From JADKCL01 sp031424495 (lineage in GTDB: Bacteria; Bacteroidota; Bacteroidia; J057; JADKCL01): 64,000 nucleotides of DNA. The notes under the pieces are model-generated. The model did no database searches and was not told the DNA's origin. It saw only the letters and a program-made list of their open reading frames with translations. The stretch lies in NCBI GenBank assembly GCA_031424495.1, contig JANPHP010000034.1, positions 1-64,000 on the forward strand, written 5' to 3'. The number at the start of each line of letters is the position of its first letter. Positions within the stretch are counted from its first letter, which is position 1. Both the position numbers and the translations under genes were made by a program. This document shows positions 61,618 to 64,000 of the stretch, piece by piece.

Positions 61618-61845
61618 TTACTCAAACCGAAACAACTCCCAAAGTTCGACCCCCAAAGTGTCAGCCAATCGCTCAGCCGTACTAATCGTAGTATTGATCT
61701 TGCCAGTCTCGATGCGGGCGATCTGTGTGTATTCGATCTCGGCCATACCCGCCAAGGTCTCGATGCTGATCCCCTTCGACAAACGAATGGCCCTCAACTT
61801 GGCCCCAAATTTTTGCAACAATTCTGGATTTCTCACGCGTCCCAT
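61618..61845 (-). CDS. XRE-family HTH regulator
   Basis: A 75-residue DNA-binding protein with one helix-turn-helix domain of the Cro/C1 type: FGAKLRAIRLSKGISIETLA, YTQIARIETGKINTTIST and a closing helix LADTLGVELWELFRFE. It starts MGRVRNP at 61845. It is divergent to the small gene at 61911, with an inverted repeat (61855-61887) just upstream of its start, so it probably represses itself and the neighbour. Confidence 0.88.
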   Translation of the reverse strand: MGRVRNPELLQKFGAKLRAIRLSKGISIETLAGMAEIEYTQIARIETGKINTTISTAERLADTLGVELWELFRFE

Positions 61846-61854
61846 GTTTGCAAG

Positions 61855-61887
61855 TATGCCATACCTTGTTACATTTGTTATGGCATA
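61855..61887. promoter_or_regulatory. Inverted repeat, likely operator of the XRE regulator
   Basis: TATGCCATA (61855-61863) and TATGGCATA (61879-61887) are exact reverse complements 15 bases apart, nine bases from the XRE start codon and 24 from the divergent ATG. The spacing suits a dimeric HTH repressor. Confidence 0.65.
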
Positions 61888-61910
61888 AAACACATGGTCG
61901 AGATACAATT

Positions 61911-62135
61911 ATGGTAGCACTGAAGGAAAAAGAAATCGTCATCACCATTCCCACCGAGGAACCCCACCGCAAACTCGCCGAGTTGCAAAGCGGCCTCATC
62001 TATGTGATCAATGACTTTTTTGGGCATCTTGAAAATGAAGTTGATGTGGATTCTGGGGCGGCTTACAATGATTTGATCGTGTTGTTGAAGGCGATGATGC
62101 CAAGTGAGGCACAGTTGGAGCGAATGCAGAATTGA
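61911..62135 (+). CDS. Small protein divergent from the XRE regulator
   Basis: A 74-residue protein starting MVALKEKEIVITIPTEEPHR, with LAELQSGLIYVINDFFGHLE and an acidic middle. It is probably helical; no known family is recognised. It shares the intergenic operator with the XRE regulator, so the two may work as a regulator and target or as a module. No RBS of note. The following 195 bases to 62330 hold no gene. Confidence 0.6.
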   Translation: MVALKEKEIVITIPTEEPHRKLAELQSGLIYVINDFFGHLENEVDVDSGAAYNDLIVLLKAMMPSEAQLERMQN

Positions 62136-62330
62136 CAGCAAGCTAATTTTAGTTTCAATCGACCAAGAAATCCTAGTGCCGAAGAAAATGGGAAGATTAA
62201 AATTCGTGTTATCGAATTAGGTTACCAAAAATGTTTTCATTAGCTTTGTCTTGTAAAACACAATTTCACACACAACTTTTTGATCGCACGATGGATGCAC
62301 TTTTCTACCGCCTAAAGCTCTTCGAGACTT

Positions 62331-62570
62331 ATGCCCACTTTAAAATTACTCGATGGTGTCAAGGTTGAGATGTTCCCTAGGGATCATTTCCCTCCGCATG
62401 TTCATGTTTCATATGGAGAATATGAAGAACTGATCGAAATAGAAACGCTTGCCACTTATTCAGGACGCAAACTCCTTCCAAGTCGCAAACGTAAAATCGT
62501 AGTAGAATGGATGGCAGAGAACCAAGCATTCCTTTTCGATTGGTGGAATACTTTGCAAAATAGTAGATAG
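62331..62570 (+). CDS. DUF4160 protein, likely toxin-like partner
   Basis: A 79-residue protein matching DUF4160: MPTLKLLDGVKVEMFPRDHF, then PPHVHVSYGEYEELIEIE and RKIVVEWMAENQAFLFDWWN. The PPHVHV(S/Y)YG core is the family hallmark. DUF4160 genes are typically paired with DUF2442 genes in what are predicted toxin-antitoxin or mobile small-gene modules; here the partner follows after 29 bases. The region is AT-rich (20 of 60 G/C at 62401-62460), unlike lpd or aspS. Confidence 0.85.
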   Translation: MPTLKLLDGVKVEMFPRDHFPPHVHVSYGEYEELIEIETLATYSGRKLLPSRKRKIVVEWMAENQAFLFDWWNTLQNSR

Positions 62571-62599
62571 ATGACGGTGAACTTTTTTAAAGAATCGCA

Positions 62600-63130
62600 A
62601 TGAAAGCAAAAGCATTTCGCACGATTCCTCGGATTCTTCGGATCAACGCTCGTAAGGGATTTGTAATCTCTTGCCTGTTTAGCAATGGGGAAAATCGAAT
62701 CATAGACTTTGAAAACCTGTTTAGAAATGTCTTCAAAGTGCAGCCGGGTGATTCCGACTATGTATTACTTCAAGATGAAAAGGCCTTTGCCGAAGTCAAG
62801 GTTGAAGAAAAAAATCTTCGCTGGTCGAACATAGGCTTTCATGGAAAGGATGAACTTGGAAATCCCATTTTCCTACCTTATGAATTGGATCCAATCGTCC
62901 TGTACCAAAACAGTAAGCCCGACACGAGTATGGATATCGATATCGCTCAGATGATCCGTTCACTACGTACCGCGCAAGGCATGACGCAAACCGAGCTTGC
63001 ACAAAAGAGCGGGACCACAAAGCAGTACATCTCCCGCCTCGAAAACAGCCATGCCGATATCGAGCTGATGACCCTGAAACGCATCGTAGAAGGCGGCCTA
63101 GGTCGACATCTGGATATCAGTATCAAGTAA
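62600..63130 (+). CDS. DUF2442 domain fused to an XRE helix-turn-helix
   Basis: A 176-residue protein. Residues 1-100 form a DUF2442-type domain (FRTIPRILRINARKGFVISC, DFENLFRNVFKVQPGD, NPIFLPYELDPIVLY); 112-170 are a Cro/C1-type HTH (IRSLRTAQGMTQTELAQKSG, TTKQYISRLENSHADIELM). The HTH would let it bind its own promoter as antitoxins do. It is the partner of the DUF4160 gene upstream. Adding an HTH to DUF2442 is known in related modules, though the role of the DUF2442 part is unsettled. Confidence 0.85.
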   Translation: MKAKAFRTIPRILRINARKGFVISCLFSNGENRIIDFENLFRNVFKVQPGDSDYVLLQDEKAFAEVKVEEKNLRWSNIGFHGKDELGNPIFLPYELDPIVLYQNSKPDTSMDIDIAQMIRSLRTAQGMTQTELAQKSGTTKQYISRLENSHADIELMTLKRIVEGGLGRHLDISIK

Positions 63131-63261
63131 TCCATCCTCCACCCTTGATTAAGGTGGATTCCAAAAACGATTCCCCCAACCCCAAATTCCCATTGCACAT
63201 CCCCACCACAAGCAATAACTTCGCAACGCAATCGGCATCATACGCCTTTGCCTCAAAAAAC

Positions 63262-64000
63262 ATGGCTGAAAAGCAATACGACGTCACCATCATCGGTTCA
63301 GGACCCGGCGGCTATGTGGCTGCAGTGCGCTGCGCCCAGCTCGGCTTCAAAACCGCGATCATCGAGCGCTACCCTACCCTCGGCGGCACCTGCCTCAATG
63401 TAGGCTGCATTCCGTCCAAGGCCCTGCTCGACAGCAGCCACCATTTCCACGATGCCGGCCACAAATTTGCGGCCCACGGCATCCAACTCAGCGGTATCGC
63501 GCTGGACATGAAACAGATGATCGCCCGCAAAAATGAGGTCGTGAAGGCGACCACAGACGGCGTCGTCTTCCTCATGAACAAAAACAAAATCGACACCTAT
63601 TACGGGCACGGCAGCTTCAAAGACAAAAACACCGTGCTCATCACTGCCGACGACGGCAAGGTGACCGAGATCGGTACTGCCCGCACGATCATCGCCACCG
63701 GCTCCAAGCCCAGCAGCATCCCCGGCGTCGAAATCGACAAAAAACGCATCATCACCAGCACCGAGGCCCTGCTCATCGACAAGCTGCCCAAGACGATGGT
63801 GGTCATCGGCGCAGGTGTGATCGGTTTGGAAATGGGCTCCGTATTCGCACGCCTCGGCACCAAGGTGCAAGTGATCGAATACTCCGCCAGCGCAATTGGC
63901 GGCATGGACGGCACGATGGGCCGCGAAATCACCAAGATCCTCAAGAAGGACCTCGGCTTCGAATTTTTCTTCAGCCACAAAGTCACGGGCGCCAAGGCGA
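63262..64000 (+). CDS. lpd: Dihydrolipoamide dehydrogenase (E3), 5' part
   Basis: FAD-dependent disulfide oxidoreductase, the E3 subunit of 2-oxoacid dehydrogenases. From ATG at 63262 the frame is open to the window end (246 codons). It shows the FAD site YDVTIIGSGPGGYVAAVRCA, the redox disulfide GGTCLNVGCIPSKALL, the second dinucleotide loop VVIGAGVIGLEMGSVFARLG and ATGSKPSSIPG. The rest, with the dimer domain and catalytic His, lies beyond the window. It completes the enzyme whose E1 and E2 are at the other end. Confidence 0.94.
   Translation, partial: MAEKQYDVTIIGSGPGGYVAAVRCAQLGFKTAIIERYPTLGGTCLNVGCIPSKALLDSSHHFHDAGHKFAAHGIQLSGIALDMKQMIARKNEVVKATTDGVVFLMNKNKIDTYYGHGSFKDKNTVLITADDGKVTEIGTARTIIATGSKPSSIPGVEIDKKRIITSTEALLIDKLPKTMVVIGAGVIGLEMGSVFARLGTKVQVIEYSASAIGGMDGTMGREITKILKKDLGFEFFFSHKVTGAKA

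Overview
The window looks like a chromosome segment of a member of the Bacteroidota, probably from the Saprospiria/Chitinophagia side (inference, not placed to genus). The evidence is a type IX secretion (T9SS) C-terminal sorting domain, a DUF2480 protein, a TPR/PD40/OmpA protein with PorE-like architecture, promoters ending in TAnnTTTG, many starts without a Shine-Dalgarno sequence, and stalk proteins of the VGIGTSTP type. Core genes are GC-rich (41 of 60 bases G/C at 8521-8580). Accessory pieces are clearly AT-rich (20 of 60 at 1141-1200 and at 62401-62460). Most genes lie on the minus strand.

Layout. 1-1660: an AT-rich islet with a GNAT protein and four tandem copies of one small-protein family, bracketed by a second copy of the sucB 3' end. 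1663-11903: sucB, sucA, nuoF, lspA, a DksA/TraR-like gene and ileS. 12148-17930: a T9SS cargo protein, obgE, adk, a membrane protein and hpt. 18025-23938 (plus strand): a haem lipoprotein, purF, a secreted protein, an aminotransferase and hemW. 24122-27434: a translationally coupled trio of two spermidine-synthase-type membrane proteins around a thioredoxin-fold lipoprotein. 27532-28694: an alkyltransferase-like protein and a type II toxin-antitoxin pair. 28815-37958: a serpin, NlpC/P60, HPt, SPFH, DUF2480, tandem barrel-like paralogues, hflX and a sugar nucleotidyltransferase. 38136-43393: an HtrA protease, a hairpin array, a UMF1 transporter, a helicase-less RecQ tail, tRNA-Ser(GGA) and a YdcH-like protein. 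43660-57381: surface and lipoproteins, an amino-acid permease, tyrS, a TPR protein, purM, the PorE-like protein, mlaE and hsp20. 57443-61436: repeated operator-like sites, a group II intron and aspS. 61618-63130: an XRE regulator, a small divergent gene and a DUF4160/DUF2442-HTH pair. 63262-64000: the start of lpd, which runs off the window.

How the genes work together. sucA, sucB and lpd encode E1, E2 and E3 of 2-oxoglutarate dehydrogenase, although lpd lies about 60 kb away in this window. nuoF, without its usual nuo neighbours, would pass NADH electrons to complex I. purF, purM, hpt and adk cover purine synthesis, salvage and adenylate balance. ileS, tyrS, aspS, tRNA-Ser, obgE and hflX serve translation and the ribosome. 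The PorE-like protein, lspA, mlaE, htrA and several lipoproteins act in the envelope, and the T9SS cargo is exported.

The most unusual items are the duplicated sucB tail around the small-gene islet, an AT-rich insertion in the IleS editing region, a RecQ C-terminus without a helicase, a group II intron placed directly behind the aspS terminator, helically phased repeats upstream of hsp20, and a tract of near-identity between two otherwise divergent barrel genes. All functional calls rest on reading sequence and motifs; no database search was run.
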